A stretch of DNA of 64,000 bases. Origin: Thermoclostridium sp. GTDB lineage: Bacteria > Bacillota > Clostridia > DSM-8532. The notes under the pieces were generated by a model. That model was not told the DNA's origin and ran no database searches. It was given only the letters and a program-made list of their open reading frames with translations. The position numbers and the translations under genes are program-made. Positions 36,165 to 45,306 of the stretch are shown here, in pieces (the first letter of the stretch is position 1; each line of letters starts with the position of its first letter). The stretch spans positions 1 to 64,000 of the forward strand of contig JAGOJH010000002.1 of the NCBI GenBank assembly GCA_017995215.1, in the 5' to 3' direction.

Positions 36165-37352
36165 ATGAAATCGAAAAGAATTTTTTGCACTCTTATAATA
36201 TTGGTGTTTTTAAATGGCTGTATGGGCGGGCGAGAACTAAATGAACTCGCAATAGCTATTTCCATGGGGATTGATAAAGCCGAAGATGGTTATTTATTAA
36301 CCTTTCAGATTTTGAATCCTAAAGCAATCGCCTCAAGAAGGGCGCAAAACGAAGCCCCGATTATATTATATACTGAGACCGGAAAAGATTTATTTGAGAT
36401 TAAAAGACGCATTACGGAACAATCTCCACGAAAAATATACAATTCGCATCTAAGAACTGTCGTTTTCGGTGAGGATATGGCAAAAGAAGGTATTCAACAA
36501 ACACTTGATTTTTTTGTCCGTGGTCACGAATACCGTACTGGCTTCTTTTTTCTTGTAGCAAAAGGAACAACTGCAAATCATATTTTAAAGGAACTGACAC
36601 CTTTGGAAGTAGTACCAGGAATTGAAATCTATAACTCTCTTAAAACCTCTGAGGAGTCATGGGCTCCAACAAAGACGGTTAAGCTTTACAAACTGGTCAA
36701 CGACCTTATCTCTGACGGAAAAGACCCTGTTTTGACAGGCATAAAGCTTTTTGATCCTAAAAACCCTATACATTCTATTGAAATACTAAAACAAAGTGAT
36801 CCCACTAAACTAATGGTATCCAATTTAGCGGTATTTCGAGATGACAAGCTGGCAGGCTGGCTGAATGAAGATGAAAGCAAAGGATATAACTACATCATGG
36901 GGAATGTTAAAAATACCGTCGGGGAAGTAAAATACGATGATCAAGGCCAGGTGACTTTCGAGGCTATCAAAACAAAAGTAAAAAGAAAAGCAACCCTGTT
37001 AAATAATAAGCCTGCCATAAACGTTGAAATCATGGTAAAGGCCAATGTCGTGGCTCAAACAGGAGAGTTGGACCTGACAAGTGAAGAAATCATTGAAAAA
37101 ATAAGTCGTAAGGCAGAGGGAGATATAGAAGATGTTTGTAACGCTGCGCTTGAAATCACAAGAAAGGATTTTAAAACTGATGTTTTTGGTTTTGGAGAGG
37201 AAATACACAAAAAATATCCAAAGCTATGGAAACAAGTCAAAAACAATTGGAATGATGAATTCGCCAGGCTTCCGATAAACGTTAAAGCTCATGTTCAAAT
37301 AAACGGTTTGGGAGAAAGTACTAAATCTGTCTTTTCAAAAGGAAATGAATGA
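36165..37352 (+). CDS. spore germination receptor subunit C (Ger(x)C lipoprotein)
   Basis: A 395-residue lipoprotein with lipobox LNGC and the family opening GGRELNELAIAISMGIDK. The mature part matches Ger(x)C: three alpha/beta domains, with the conserved region EQSPRKIYNSHLRTVVFGE and a helical C-terminus (FGEEIHKKYPKLWKQVKNNW). It sits on the outer face of the inner spore membrane in complex with subunits A and B. The gene begins 4 nt after subunit A ends and overlaps the next small gene by 8 nt. Confidence 0.95.
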   Translation: MKSKRIFCTLIILVFLNGCMGGRELNELAIAISMGIDKAEDGYLLTFQILNPKAIASRRAQNEAPIILYTETGKDLFEIKRRITEQSPRKIYNSHLRTVVFGEDMAKEGIQQTLDFFVRGHEYRTGFFFLVAKGTTANHILKELTPLEVVPGIEIYNSLKTSEESWAPTKTVKLYKLVNDLISDGKDPVLTGIKLFDPKNPIHSIEILKQSDPTKLMVSNLAVFRDDKLAGWLNEDESKGYNYIMGNVKNTVGEVKYDDQGQVTFEAIKTKVKRKATLLNNKPAINVEIMVKANVVAQTGELDLTSEEIIEKISRKAEGDIEDVCNAALEITRKDFKTDVFGFGEEIHKKYPKLWKQVKNNWNDEFARLPINVKAHVQINGLGESTKSVFSKGNE

Positions 37353-37593
37353 CGTGGCAATTGTATATATTTTGCTTGTATTAACCTTTACAACTACATT
37401 ATGTTTCATAGAAATACCTAAAATACTTCAAGGAAAATCAAAAAAAGAGCTTTGGAGCTTTTTAGCTATGCTCTTATTGGGTACTGTTCTATGCATACTA
37501 AGAAGCCTTGATGTCCCCCTGCCCAATCCATCAGACTGGGTGGCATGGGTATACTCACCTGTTTCAAATTGGTTGAAGGGGTTTTTGGAATAG
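37345..37593 (+). CDS. small membrane protein, GerD-like fourth receptor subunit
   Basis: Up to 82 residues with two hydrophobic segments (about 6-22 and 38-52) separated by a short basic loop (EIPKILQGKSKKELW), ending WVYSPVSNWLKGFLE. Small two-helix D subunits of this kind are encoded within germination receptor operons and tune receptor activity; I assign it by size, topology and position, not by clear sequence identity. The ATG at 37345 overlaps the C-subunit gene, but the Shine-Dalgarno AAAGGA fits a GTG at 37354 better, which would give 79 residues. Confidence 0.75.
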   Translation: MNDVAIVYILLVLTFTTTLCFIEIPKILQGKSKKELWSFLAMLLLGTVLCILRSLDVPLPNPSDWVAWVYSPVSNWLKGFLE

Positions 37594-37611
37594 GATTGAG
37601 AGGGTAAAAAA

Positions 37612-38721
37612 ATGAGTAATGTCATTATTTCAAAGCGTCAGTTCATAACTTCAATGTCAGGTTTTATGTTTGGCAGTGCTCCTTTGCTGATTGCATCCAG
37701 TGTCGCCTCTTTGGCAGGGCCGGATTCGTGGTTGTCGGTTATTATTGCGCTGTTGGCAGGCTTAGTGGTGGTTTGGATCAATAGCTCTCTGGGAGGCTTA
37801 TATCCTGATAAAACATTGGCGGAAGTTATCATACTGCTGCTTGGGAAATGGTTTGGAGGATTGGTAGTTGTAAGCTTTATCTTTATAGTCTTTCTTACTG
37901 GTACCCAGATCACATGGTATGTGGGAGATTTTTTTACAACGGTGTTTGAACCCGAATATCCTCCTATTTCGATTAATCTTTTATTCATCGCTGTAATGGC
38001 AATCGCTCTCTTATATGGTCTGGAAGCAATGTTAAGGGCCAATGAAATATTTTTTATAATTGCCTTTCCATTTCTGATTTTTTCGATGGCCATGCTGCTG
38101 CCGAGTATTAATGTAGACAATATGATGCCGATACTTGAAAAGGGGTTCGCCCCTGCGTTGAAAGGTTCAATCCCATTGTTGAGCTTTACCATTTTACCTA
38201 TTATAGTTTTAAACATGGTATTCCCGGTAAATACAGGAAATGTTAATGAAGCTAAAAAAGCTATGCTCAAAGGCTATTTGTTAGGAATGGTAACTTCTGC
38301 TGTTACTGTACTGGCGACTGTTTTAACCTTGGGAAGTACTGTGACTGCGAATTTACGTTTCCCCCTTTATATGGCTGCCAGAGAAATCAGCATAGGGGTA
38401 ATCTTCTCAAGAATTGAAGCTTTAACAGTTTTTATCTGGATAGTTACAAATTTTGTGGCTGTATTTTTTTATGCATATGCTTTATTAGTTGCTTTATCCC
38501 AGTCATTAGGGCTTAAAAGCTATAAAACATTGGTTATGCCGACAGCATTAATCGTTTCTGCCTATTCCGATAACATTTATAAAAATGTTCCATATGAAAT
38601 CCGGTGGGATACGCTGGTCTGGACTCCGCTCATTTTTACTTTCGGGTTTATACTTCCTGCCGTACTATTGATTATTTCAAAATTTAAGAAAGCTGGTCAG
38701 AAAAAGCGAATGAAAGGCTAA
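37612..38721 (+). CDS. spore germination receptor subunit B, copy 1
   Basis: A 369-residue integral membrane protein of the GerAB/amino-acid permease family, with about ten helices and the family opening ISKRQFITSMSGFMFGSAPL. This subunit carries the germinant-binding pocket in known receptors. The loop HNVPYEIRWDTLVW-like stretch (NVPYEIRWDTLVWTPLIFT) near the C-terminus is conserved. GAGAGGG lies before the ATG. It is followed 4 nt later by a close paralogue, so the receptor locus encodes two B subunits. Confidence 0.93.
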   Translation: MSNVIISKRQFITSMSGFMFGSAPLLIASSVASLAGPDSWLSVIIALLAGLVVVWINSSLGGLYPDKTLAEVIILLLGKWFGGLVVVSFIFIVFLTGTQITWYVGDFFTTVFEPEYPPISINLLFIAVMAIALLYGLEAMLRANEIFFIIAFPFLIFSMAMLLPSINVDNMMPILEKGFAPALKGSIPLLSFTILPIIVLNMVFPVNTGNVNEAKKAMLKGYLLGMVTSAVTVLATVLTLGSTVTANLRFPLYMAAREISIGVIFSRIEALTVFIWIVTNFVAVFFYAYALLVALSQSLGLKSYKTLVMPTALIVSAYSDNIYKNVPYEIRWDTLVWTPLIFTFGFILPAVLLIISKFKKAGQKKRMKG

Positions 38722-38725
38722 AAGG

Positions 38726-39829
38726 ATGAGTGAAGTCATCATATCCAAGCGTCAGTCAATGACGATTACTTTAGGTTTTACAGTTGGTACTGCCCCACTT
38801 TTCATTCCAACCAGTGTCGCAGCTTTAGCAGGATCGGATGGCTGGCTGTCTGGGATTATTGCAGCTTTATTTGGGCTGCTGGTTCTTTGGATGGATACTC
38901 GTTTGGCAGGCTTATATCCTGAAAAAACACTGATTGAAACTATCGTGCTGCTGCTTGGAAAATGGGTTGGAGGGTTCGTAGCTGTTTGCTTCACCTTTAC
39001 AGCCCTTCATACAGGTACTCAGGTCATATGGTATGTGGGAGATTTTTTTACAACAGTACTGATGCCCGATTTTCCCCCTTCTTCTGTTAATGCTTTATTC
39101 ATCGCTATTATAGCAGTTGCTCTGTTGTATGGCCTGGAAGCATTTTCAAGAGCCGATGAGATATTTTATCTTATTGTTTTTCCACTTTTCATTTTAGCCA
39201 TGCTCATGCTTTTTCCCAATATAAAGGGAGAAAATCTGTTACCGGTACTTGAAAATGGAATAGCTCCTGTCTTAAAGGGTACAATTCCATTGTTGAATTC
39301 TATCATTTTACCAATTATTTTTCTAAACATGTTTTTCCCGAAGAATACAGGAAACGATAAAGAAGTAATAAAATATAGACTTAAAGGCTATTTGCTGGGA
39401 ACAATGTCCGCTTTTCTTGCTGTATTGGTGTGTACTCTTACTTTTGGGAGTACTGTAACTGCGGATTTGCGCTTTCCACTTTTTGTGAGTACAAGAGAAA
39501 TCAGTTTAGGAGTAGTTTTTACAAGACTTGAGGCTCTGTTTGTAATTATTTGGATGATCACAAATTTTGTATCTACATTTTTTTATTTTTATGCCGGCAT
39601 CGTTGGTTTATCTCAGCTATTAGGGCTTAAAAGCTATAAAGCATTAGTTCTCCCATTATTGTTAATTGTTTATGCTTATTCTGATACTATCTATAAAAAT
39701 GTTCCGTATCAAGTCGAGTGGGATACACTGGTTTGGACTCCTGTCATTTTCACTTATGGGCTGATACTGCCTGTCTTACTGTTGATTGTTTCGAAATTGA
39801 AGAAGGCTGGTCAGCAAAAAAATAAATGA
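38726..39829 (+). CDS. spore germination receptor subunit B, copy 2
   Basis: A 367-residue paralogue of the preceding protein, similar along its whole length (ISKRQSMTITLGFTVGTAPL at the start, NVPYQVEWDTLVWTPVIFT near the end), clearly a tandem duplication that has diverged. Differences concentrate in membrane helices, as expected if the two bind different germinants. The start follows the previous stop by 4 nt with AAAGG overlapping. It is the last gene of the receptor operon; no strong terminator was seen after it. Confidence 0.93.
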   Translation: MSEVIISKRQSMTITLGFTVGTAPLFIPTSVAALAGSDGWLSGIIAALFGLLVLWMDTRLAGLYPEKTLIETIVLLLGKWVGGFVAVCFTFTALHTGTQVIWYVGDFFTTVLMPDFPPSSVNALFIAIIAVALLYGLEAFSRADEIFYLIVFPLFILAMLMLFPNIKGENLLPVLENGIAPVLKGTIPLLNSIILPIIFLNMFFPKNTGNDKEVIKYRLKGYLLGTMSAFLAVLVCTLTFGSTVTADLRFPLFVSTREISLGVVFTRLEALFVIIWMITNFVSTFFYFYAGIVGLSQLLGLKSYKALVLPLLLIVYAYSDTIYKNVPYQVEWDTLVWTPVIFTYGLILPVLLLIVSKLKKAGQQKNK

Positions 39830-40083
39830 TGTGTTATAAGTTTATTTCACCTTCACTATCAGATTATTGGCAACCAGGTGTATGTGTATGATATACAGGA
39901 TTGCCGTCAGGATGATAACAAGAGCGTCTTAAACAAATAATTGTGAATCAAATCGAGATGCGTTATCCTTTTGTGGGATAGTGTCTCACTTATGATAATA
40001 TCAAGAGGAAGTTCACCGGAGATTGCCCCGGGCGGAAGGCGAGGGCATCAGAAGCCTCATCCGTTACAATTTTTTCTGCCTAC

Positions 40084-40111
40084 TTGAATTTTGGTATGAA
40101 AGGATTATAAT
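40084..40111 (+). promoter_or_regulatory. SigA promoter of the AAA+/VWA cassette
   Basis: TTGAAT (40084-40089), 16 nt and a perfect TATAAT (40106-40111), about 120 nt before the ATPase start codon. The gap from 39830 to here has no gene I can support. Confidence 0.65.
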
Positions 40112-40145
40112 GTTAGTATCTGGTTTGTTAAATATTTATCAATGT

Positions 40146-40217
40146 GTTCTATTCAATAGAACCTGTTTGAGAACGTTCAATCAATGGCGTGCCATCCGGC
40201 GAAGAGAATCATCGCCG
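40146..40217 (+). promoter_or_regulatory. palindromes in the leader of the AAA+/VWA cassette
   Basis: GTTCTATTCAATAGAAC (40146-40162) is a perfect 8+1+8 palindrome 35 nt after the -10. GAACGTTC (40171-40178) follows. CGGCGA/TCGCCG (40197-40217) forms a 6-bp hairpin next to the ribosome site AGGGGG. They may be a repressor operator or leader hairpins. Confidence 0.5.
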
Positions 40218-40234
40218 TAAGGGGGATAAAAATC

Positions 40235-41311
40235 ATGAGAATCCGTGAGGCAAAACAGTGTATCAAGGAAATCTATCTTCACACCGACAGCGTATCGGCA
40301 CTGATCAGTGAGCGGGGCGTCGGAAAAACCTCTGCCTACAGGCAATGTGCCGAGGAACTCGGCATCGGCTATATGGGCCTTTACGCTGCAGCCCTGGAAG
40401 GCCCGGACTTCATGGGGCTTCCCGACAAGGACCGGGAAAAAGGCATCACGCGTTATCTCGCTCCTCAGTTTCTGCCCACCATTCAAGCTGTCAGTGAAGG
40501 GCTTTACCCTGATAAAGGGTTGCTCGTTTTGGAAGAAATTAACCGAGTGCCCAGTGACACCACCTCTGTGCTCTACCCCCTGCTGCTGGACAGGACAATT
40601 AACGGGCATCGTCTTGCACCAGGCTGGAAAATTGGTGTAACCATGAACCCGGATACAATGAATTATTCGGTCAGCGCTTTGGATGACGCCATGCTCGACA
40701 GGTTTGTCGCCATTGAAATCCATGCCAATCTGGAAGATTATCTGGAGTATTCCCTCGCGAGCAACCCGAATGATGATGTTTTAGCCTTCCTGCAGGCTTT
40801 TCCGGACATGCTGCTGGTTGTTAAAAAGTCTGCCGATTCCACCGCCCTTTCAAAAGCACCTACACCCAGAGGCTGGTCGAAGGTTCAGGAGCTTTTAAAC
40901 AACTGTAACCTGGACAGCAGGCTGATGATGGAGCTGGTGTCCGGTATTCTTGGCCCCCAGTCTGCCGCCTCCTTTTACGGATACCTGAAGACAAGGGACT
41001 TCCGTATCCCTCCCGTGAAGCTGCTGTTAACCTCCTTTGGTGAAGTCCGGCCGATCATCGTTGAACTTGTTGATAAAAACAGGCTGGACTTGATGAACCT
41101 CCTCATCCGGAAGATGATCAACGAGTTTGAAATGAACGCTGTTCACCTGAAGAATATGAATGATTTCATCAACTGCCTGCCACAGGAATTGAAAGTGCTG
41201 TTTTTCAAGCTGCTGGCAACAAAGCGGTCGAATGATTTTGAACAGGCCTCTGAAGCCCTTGAAGCCTTCCCCGAAGTGATTGATAAAGTCATAGACCTGA
41301 CGAGGATGTGA
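40235..41311 (+). CDS. MoxR-like AAA+ ATPase
   Basis: A 358-residue cytoplasmic ATPase. Walker A is SERGVGKTSA at about residues 29-38, Walker B LLVLEEINRVP (Glu-Glu in place of Asp-Glu), and sensor 1 lies in GVTMNPDTMNY, followed by ALDDAMLDRFVAIEI. The type resembles the MoxR/DUF-linked ATPases that act as chaperones loading cofactors onto or remodelling a partner VWA protein. The C-terminal 130 residues are helical and unfamiliar. It starts at the ATG at 40235 with AGGGGG upstream. Its stop lies 4 nt before the start of the VWA-metallopeptidase-like gene, its expected partner. Confidence 0.9.
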   Translation: MRIREAKQCIKEIYLHTDSVSALISERGVGKTSAYRQCAEELGIGYMGLYAAALEGPDFMGLPDKDREKGITRYLAPQFLPTIQAVSEGLYPDKGLLVLEEINRVPSDTTSVLYPLLLDRTINGHRLAPGWKIGVTMNPDTMNYSVSALDDAMLDRFVAIEIHANLEDYLEYSLASNPNDDVLAFLQAFPDMLLVVKKSADSTALSKAPTPRGWSKVQELLNNCNLDSRLMMELVSGILGPQSAASFYGYLKTRDFRIPPVKLLLTSFGEVRPIIVELVDKNRLDLMNLLIRKMINEFEMNAVHLKNMNDFINCLPQELKVLFFKLLATKRSNDFEQASEALEAFPEVIDKVIDLTRM

Positions 41312-41315
41312 TGGC

Positions 41316-42452
41316 ATGCAAATACAGGATGTTATTTTACAATTGCTTTTGAAGCAGCCGTTTTACGGATATGTTGCCTCCCTTGTCACCCCCTGTGAGA
41401 GCAGCAGCATACCTGACATCCTCCTGGATGCCGCATCTTCACCCAAGCTTTTATATAACCGCGAATGGTTTGAAGGCCTTAGCGGGCAGCAGGCTATGGG
41501 CGCCGTGATGCATGAGCTGCTTCATCTTGTTTTGATGCATCCCTTCAGGCGCGGAAACCGCGAAAAGCTTTTATGGGCTGTGGCCTGTGACATGGCGGTA
41601 AACGAGTATATCTCCCCCTCCATGCTGCCTGGAAATGCCGTTACTACAGGCAAAATTGCCAGGGAGTACAGGGAGAAAATTCCTCCCCTTGAAAGCGCCG
41701 AAGCTTATTATGAAATCCTGTTGGAAAATAACGGTAATGTCAGCTTTATCGACAGAAAAAGCGAAGTACAGCTTGTGCTGAAAAGCGGATTGGAGCTGAA
41801 GGCCAAGCCCTGCAGCGAGGATGACAGCGCCGAGGTGAACAGGAATGCGTTGAAAAGCATGATTTCAGAGGTTTTACAACAGGCGGAGGCCGAAGGTGAA
41901 GTTCCTGACGGCCTGCAAAAGCATATCGTGGAGGTTTATTCATCGGCTCAAATGAATTGGAGGATTATCCTGAAACGTTTTCTGACGGGAAGGGGCAAGG
42001 TGGCCATTCACAAAACCTATAAAAAAGAGTCCAAACGGTATGACAACCTGCCCGGCAGCAAAAGAACCGTCGGAACCAACGCGCTTTTGGCAGTTGACGC
42101 CAGCGGCTCCATCTCCGACAAGCAGGTTCAGCAGTTCCATTCCGAGCTGTATGCTATTTCAAGGATTACAGGAGCATCTCTTTATGTCACCCAGTTTGAC
42201 ACCGAATGTACCGCAGCTTCTCCGATACAACAGTATGTGCGTGGCAGGGAAAGAACAAAAAGCGGTGGAACGGATTTTCGCCCGGTTTTTAAGTTGGCCG
42301 ATCAAATGCGTATACCGCTTTTGATCATCTTTACCGACGGGGACGGGACAGCGCCCGAAGCCGCAAATCAAAAGGTTCTTTGGGTTTTAACAAAGGGTGC
42401 AAAAAAGCCAGCGTCCTTTGGCCACTGTATAACCTTTGAAAGCAGGGAATAA
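41316..42452 (+). CDS. HExxH metallopeptidase-like / VWA-like domain protein
   Basis: A 378-residue cytoplasmic protein. The N-terminal domain (about 1-130) has a zinc-type motif MHELLHLVLMHP (HExxH) and CDMAVNEY, as in the DUF2201-type putative metallopeptidase domain. The C-terminal domain (about 240-378) is VWA-like with a MIDAS: AVDASGSIS, the Thr of SGGTDFRP and IIFTDGDG. Proteins of this layout are found beside MoxR-like ATPases; their biochemical role is not established. It is the middle gene of a tightly packed trio (4 nt and 3 nt gaps). Confidence 0.9.
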   Translation: MQIQDVILQLLLKQPFYGYVASLVTPCESSSIPDILLDAASSPKLLYNREWFEGLSGQQAMGAVMHELLHLVLMHPFRRGNREKLLWAVACDMAVNEYISPSMLPGNAVTTGKIAREYREKIPPLESAEAYYEILLENNGNVSFIDRKSEVQLVLKSGLELKAKPCSEDDSAEVNRNALKSMISEVLQQAEAEGEVPDGLQKHIVEVYSSAQMNWRIILKRFLTGRGKVAIHKTYKKESKRYDNLPGSKRTVGTNALLAVDASGSISDKQVQQFHSELYAISRITGASLYVTQFDTECTAASPIQQYVRGRERTKSGGTDFRPVFKLADQMRIPLLIIFTDGDGTAPEAANQKVLWVLTKGAKKPASFGHCITFESRE

Positions 42453-42455
42453 AAG

Positions 42456-42809
42456 ATGACAGTCAAATTCTTTATCGCAGGGGGAACACTTAAAATACAC
42501 AAAACAGCCTATGCCCAGGAAATGCTCATTCAAAAGAGTGTGCTGCGTTCGCTTCTATGCTGGCGATCTGCAGGGGATTTGTCCAACCAGCATCCCCTGA
42601 TTGATGAAGCGGATAACGATGGAATGATCACCATCCACTTCAATAATACGGAAGCAGTGCATCTGGGAGAAGATCCCGGCGAATTGCTGGGCGCACTGAA
42701 AAAGAAATATCGTAAAAAAGTAAAGGGCAGGATTACTTGCAGGGGCTATATGAGCTCCTTTACCATTTCTCTGGATTCAGATGACGGTGAGATTCAGTAT
42801 ATCATGTAA
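42456..42809 (+). CDS. small uncharacterised protein of the AAA+/VWA cassette
   Basis: A 117-residue cytoplasmic protein starting 3 nt after the VWA gene stops. It has an N-terminal part rich in aliphatic residues (KFFIAGGTLKIHKTAYAQEM), an acidic middle, and a basic helix (LLGALKKKYRKKVKG) followed by beta strands. I do not recognise a family. Tight coupling suggests a subunit or substrate of the ATPase/VWA pair. Confidence 0.75.
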   Translation: MTVKFFIAGGTLKIHKTAYAQEMLIQKSVLRSLLCWRSAGDLSNQHPLIDEADNDGMITIHFNNTEAVHLGEDPGELLGALKKKYRKKVKGRITCRGYMSSFTISLDSDDGEIQYIM

Positions 42810-42940
42810 TTATATAATGCCTGTCTTCTCCTGAAATGAATCAAGTCGGGCTTCACAGAAGGTATTTTGCATAATGATCGTCGGCTGCATAGGCTGCACA
42901 AAGTGCTTGATGAGCTTCCATCAGGGCCCCCCTTGTGCGC

Positions 42941-45289
42941 TCAATCGCTGATTATGCTATTGGACTGAAGCAAGTCTCTATAGTCCTTCAAATAATCAAT
43001 CTGTAAATCGTATGGGCTATAAGTGTTCTGTTTCATCAGATAAACAACATAGATATCATCCTCATAGAAAACCTTGAAGTTGCGGGGGTACATCTGTTCG
43101 AATGCTTTTGCCCAGTAATATGCCTGTGACTGAATCACCGCGCGCTGATAATCGTAATCCAGGATATTTCTCATAAAGGTAAAATCTTTCGCCGCATATT
43201 CCGGTGCCACCCTAACCTTTCCATAATTGTAATCCTTCAGTACTTCTTTTTCAATGAAGAAGAAAACATAATCCGTGGTAAAGTAAAATTTCTCCTGTTT
43301 TCCATTGACCATATTCACAAACTCGGAAAGCTCCGTATGCCTTCCATGATCAATAACATCATAGTATTCGTCGGTGGGTGATACGATAGTGTAAGAGTAA
43401 ATCGGATACGTTTCTTTGACATTTCGCAGCACATACACCGGTTCATTATAATAAGCCTGGTATACCCCAAAAAAGTCATGATACCAACCCATATTGATGA
43501 TTAAAATGATCACAAGGGCACAGTTTGCCAAAGACAAGAGCCTTGTTATGGTCTGCCAGGATCGGCTTTTCCAGTAGGCCATCATGCAGAAGATAAAATC
43601 AACCGGGAGCACATATATCAAACCTTCAAGGGGCTGCGCAAAGGCTGATATCCTGCCAACTTGAATCAACTCCGGAATGCCCAATGGCCCAGATGCGCCA
43701 AAGGTAAACAGAATCATCATTGTGAGAGTCATCGCAAGGTAATCGTGCCCATTGTTCTGAGTTTTCTTCATCAAAAGCATGATGAGAGCACATAATAAAC
43801 CGATACCCAAACAGACAAACAACCATCGGGTTGGTTCTCTGCCGTGCATTGCGCTAACGCCGAAATCAAATATGGAATCGTAATAATATTTTATAATCGC
43901 CTTTACTGACATCCTGGAGTGATTCGTTTCATCCTTCACAGTTGTATCCGGTTCGACTCCTGAAATCGGTTCCTCGCTTTCTATGGATTCCTCATTTTCT
44001 ACAGATTCTTCGCCCACCGTTGCAGACAACTTGTCCTGGTAGTCCTCTCCCGATCCATGCCACTCTTCGCCGGACATCACCGTCGTTGCCCAGTCAATGG
44101 ATCCCTGAAACGGAATACCCTTCGCCAGTGATAATCCAATCGGTGTTATCGCTATCAGGGCTCCCATCAACCCGCTGAACATCAAAGGAATAAAATACTG
44201 TTTCCTGAATATCCTGGGGATATATGCCAATCCTATCGCAATCACCAGAAAAGCTGCGGCTATAGCCGTATAATAATGATAGTTAATGACTAAAGAAACA
44301 CTGAGCATCAGAAGAAGCATCTCCGAGCTGATATATCTACGGTTGACATAAGCATTCAACCATAATAAACCGCGTTTTTTTGATTCCCCTTTGATCTCGA
44401 ACCTTTGAGGGTTGGTATGCAGATACCGAAGCATGAAGTATGCCAGGCCAACAACTGCAAACATACCGGCTTCCTGGGGAAGAGAAGCCGCATAACGGCC
44501 CTGATTCAGCATTAGGCTTGTGATCAGGATTACAGCTATTGGTGTATATTTTCCCGTGAAGATCTCCTTTGCCAGGAAATATACGCCCAGAATCAATATA
44601 ATAAACTGGTATGACCCGGCATACAGAAGAATTTCACGCAGGTTATAACCGAATATAACGCGAATGAAATAAATCATGGCATGCATGCCAAAGGGATAGA
44701 TTCCATCAGGAAATAAGGTGCCCTGCTCCAGTTCATAAATCCAGGATTGGTGCACTGGTATATCGGAGGCCTGATAAGAATGATAATGCATCACATTGTG
44801 TGTAAAAAACCAACCATTATAGATGATAATGCCGGCAAGCAGTATCATCTCCAACCAATGTTGCTTGAAGTGCTCCCAAATCGTCCAGCTTGATATGGAT
44901 CTGTACATTTTTTTCAGCCAGTCTGTCAGAGACTGCCAAATATATCGGAATAGCATTTCTTCCTTATAAGCGCTCCAAAGACTCCCCACAAAGCTTTTAA
45001 TGCGGGATAAACCTTTCTTATCAGAGTAATTCCAGATAATTAAAAGATACACGACCAGGTTGGAGCCAATAACCGTCCAACGGTTACAGATATTCAGGAT
45101 GCCCAGCAGCAGTACCAGATTGATCTGAAGAGCGGCCTGCGTGATGACGCAGAACCAAAAGCGGTAGCCCCAGGTCCTACCCTTCAGATGCTTGTTCCAC
45201 ACGAAAAGAGGGATTAAGAAGTCCCGTATGATGAAGGCTATAAACACCTGAACCAATGAAATCACATAAGCACCAGTATCAACAATCAC
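42941..45289 (-). CDS. large polytopic membrane protein of the polysaccharide operon
   Basis: A 782-residue protein with roughly 14-16 membrane helices. It resembles GT-C glycosyltransferases or polymerase-type envelope proteins in size and in the early loop HSYQASDIPVHQSWIYELEQ followed by a YPFGMH segment, but no catalytic motif can be proven. A Glu-rich insert (about 415-455, EESVENEESIESEEP) lies between membrane segments. The C-terminal 180 residues are soluble and probably outside. The start is a GTG at 45289 with AGGAG at 9 nt. It is the last gene of the operon and may glycosylate, polymerise or modify the polymer. Confidence 0.7.
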   Translation of the reverse strand: MIVDTGAYVISLVQVFIAFIIRDFLIPLFVWNKHLKGRTWGYRFWFCVITQAALQINLVLLLGILNICNRWTVIGSNLVVYLLIIWNYSDKKGLSRIKSFVGSLWSAYKEEMLFRYIWQSLTDWLKKMYRSISSWTIWEHFKQHWLEMILLAGIIIYNGWFFTHNVMHYHSYQASDIPVHQSWIYELEQGTLFPDGIYPFGMHAMIYFIRVIFGYNLREILLYAGSYQFIILILGVYFLAKEIFTGKYTPIAVILITSLMLNQGRYAASLPQEAGMFAVVGLAYFMLRYLHTNPQRFEIKGESKKRGLLWLNAYVNRRYISSEMLLLMLSVSLVINYHYYTAIAAAFLVIAIGLAYIPRIFRKQYFIPLMFSGLMGALIAITPIGLSLAKGIPFQGSIDWATTVMSGEEWHGSGEDYQDKLSATVGEESVENEESIESEEPISGVEPDTTVKDETNHSRMSVKAIIKYYYDSIFDFGVSAMHGREPTRWLFVCLGIGLLCALIMLLMKKTQNNGHDYLAMTLTMMILFTFGASGPLGIPELIQVGRISAFAQPLEGLIYVLPVDFIFCMMAYWKSRSWQTITRLLSLANCALVIILIINMGWYHDFFGVYQAYYNEPVYVLRNVKETYPIYSYTIVSPTDEYYDVIDHGRHTELSEFVNMVNGKQEKFYFTTDYVFFFIEKEVLKDYNYGKVRVAPEYAAKDFTFMRNILDYDYQRAVIQSQAYYWAKAFEQMYPRNFKVFYEDDIYVVYLMKQNTYSPYDLQIDYLKDYRDLLQSNSIISD

Positions 45290-45306
45290 TTATCTTCTCT
45301 CCTTAA

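Noticed and set aside
40159-40178. A LexA/SOS box (GAAC-N4-GTTC) upstream of the AAA+/VWA cassette
   Set aside because: GAACGTTC has no 4-nt spacer and the other GAAC elements are direct, not inverted, so the LexA consensus is not met.
42860-42955. A leftward coding-like stretch after the last polysaccharide gene, reading IERTRGALMEAHQALCAAYA
   Set aside because: Bounded by a stop about 30 codons from its end with no start codon or ribosome site; too short to support as a gene.
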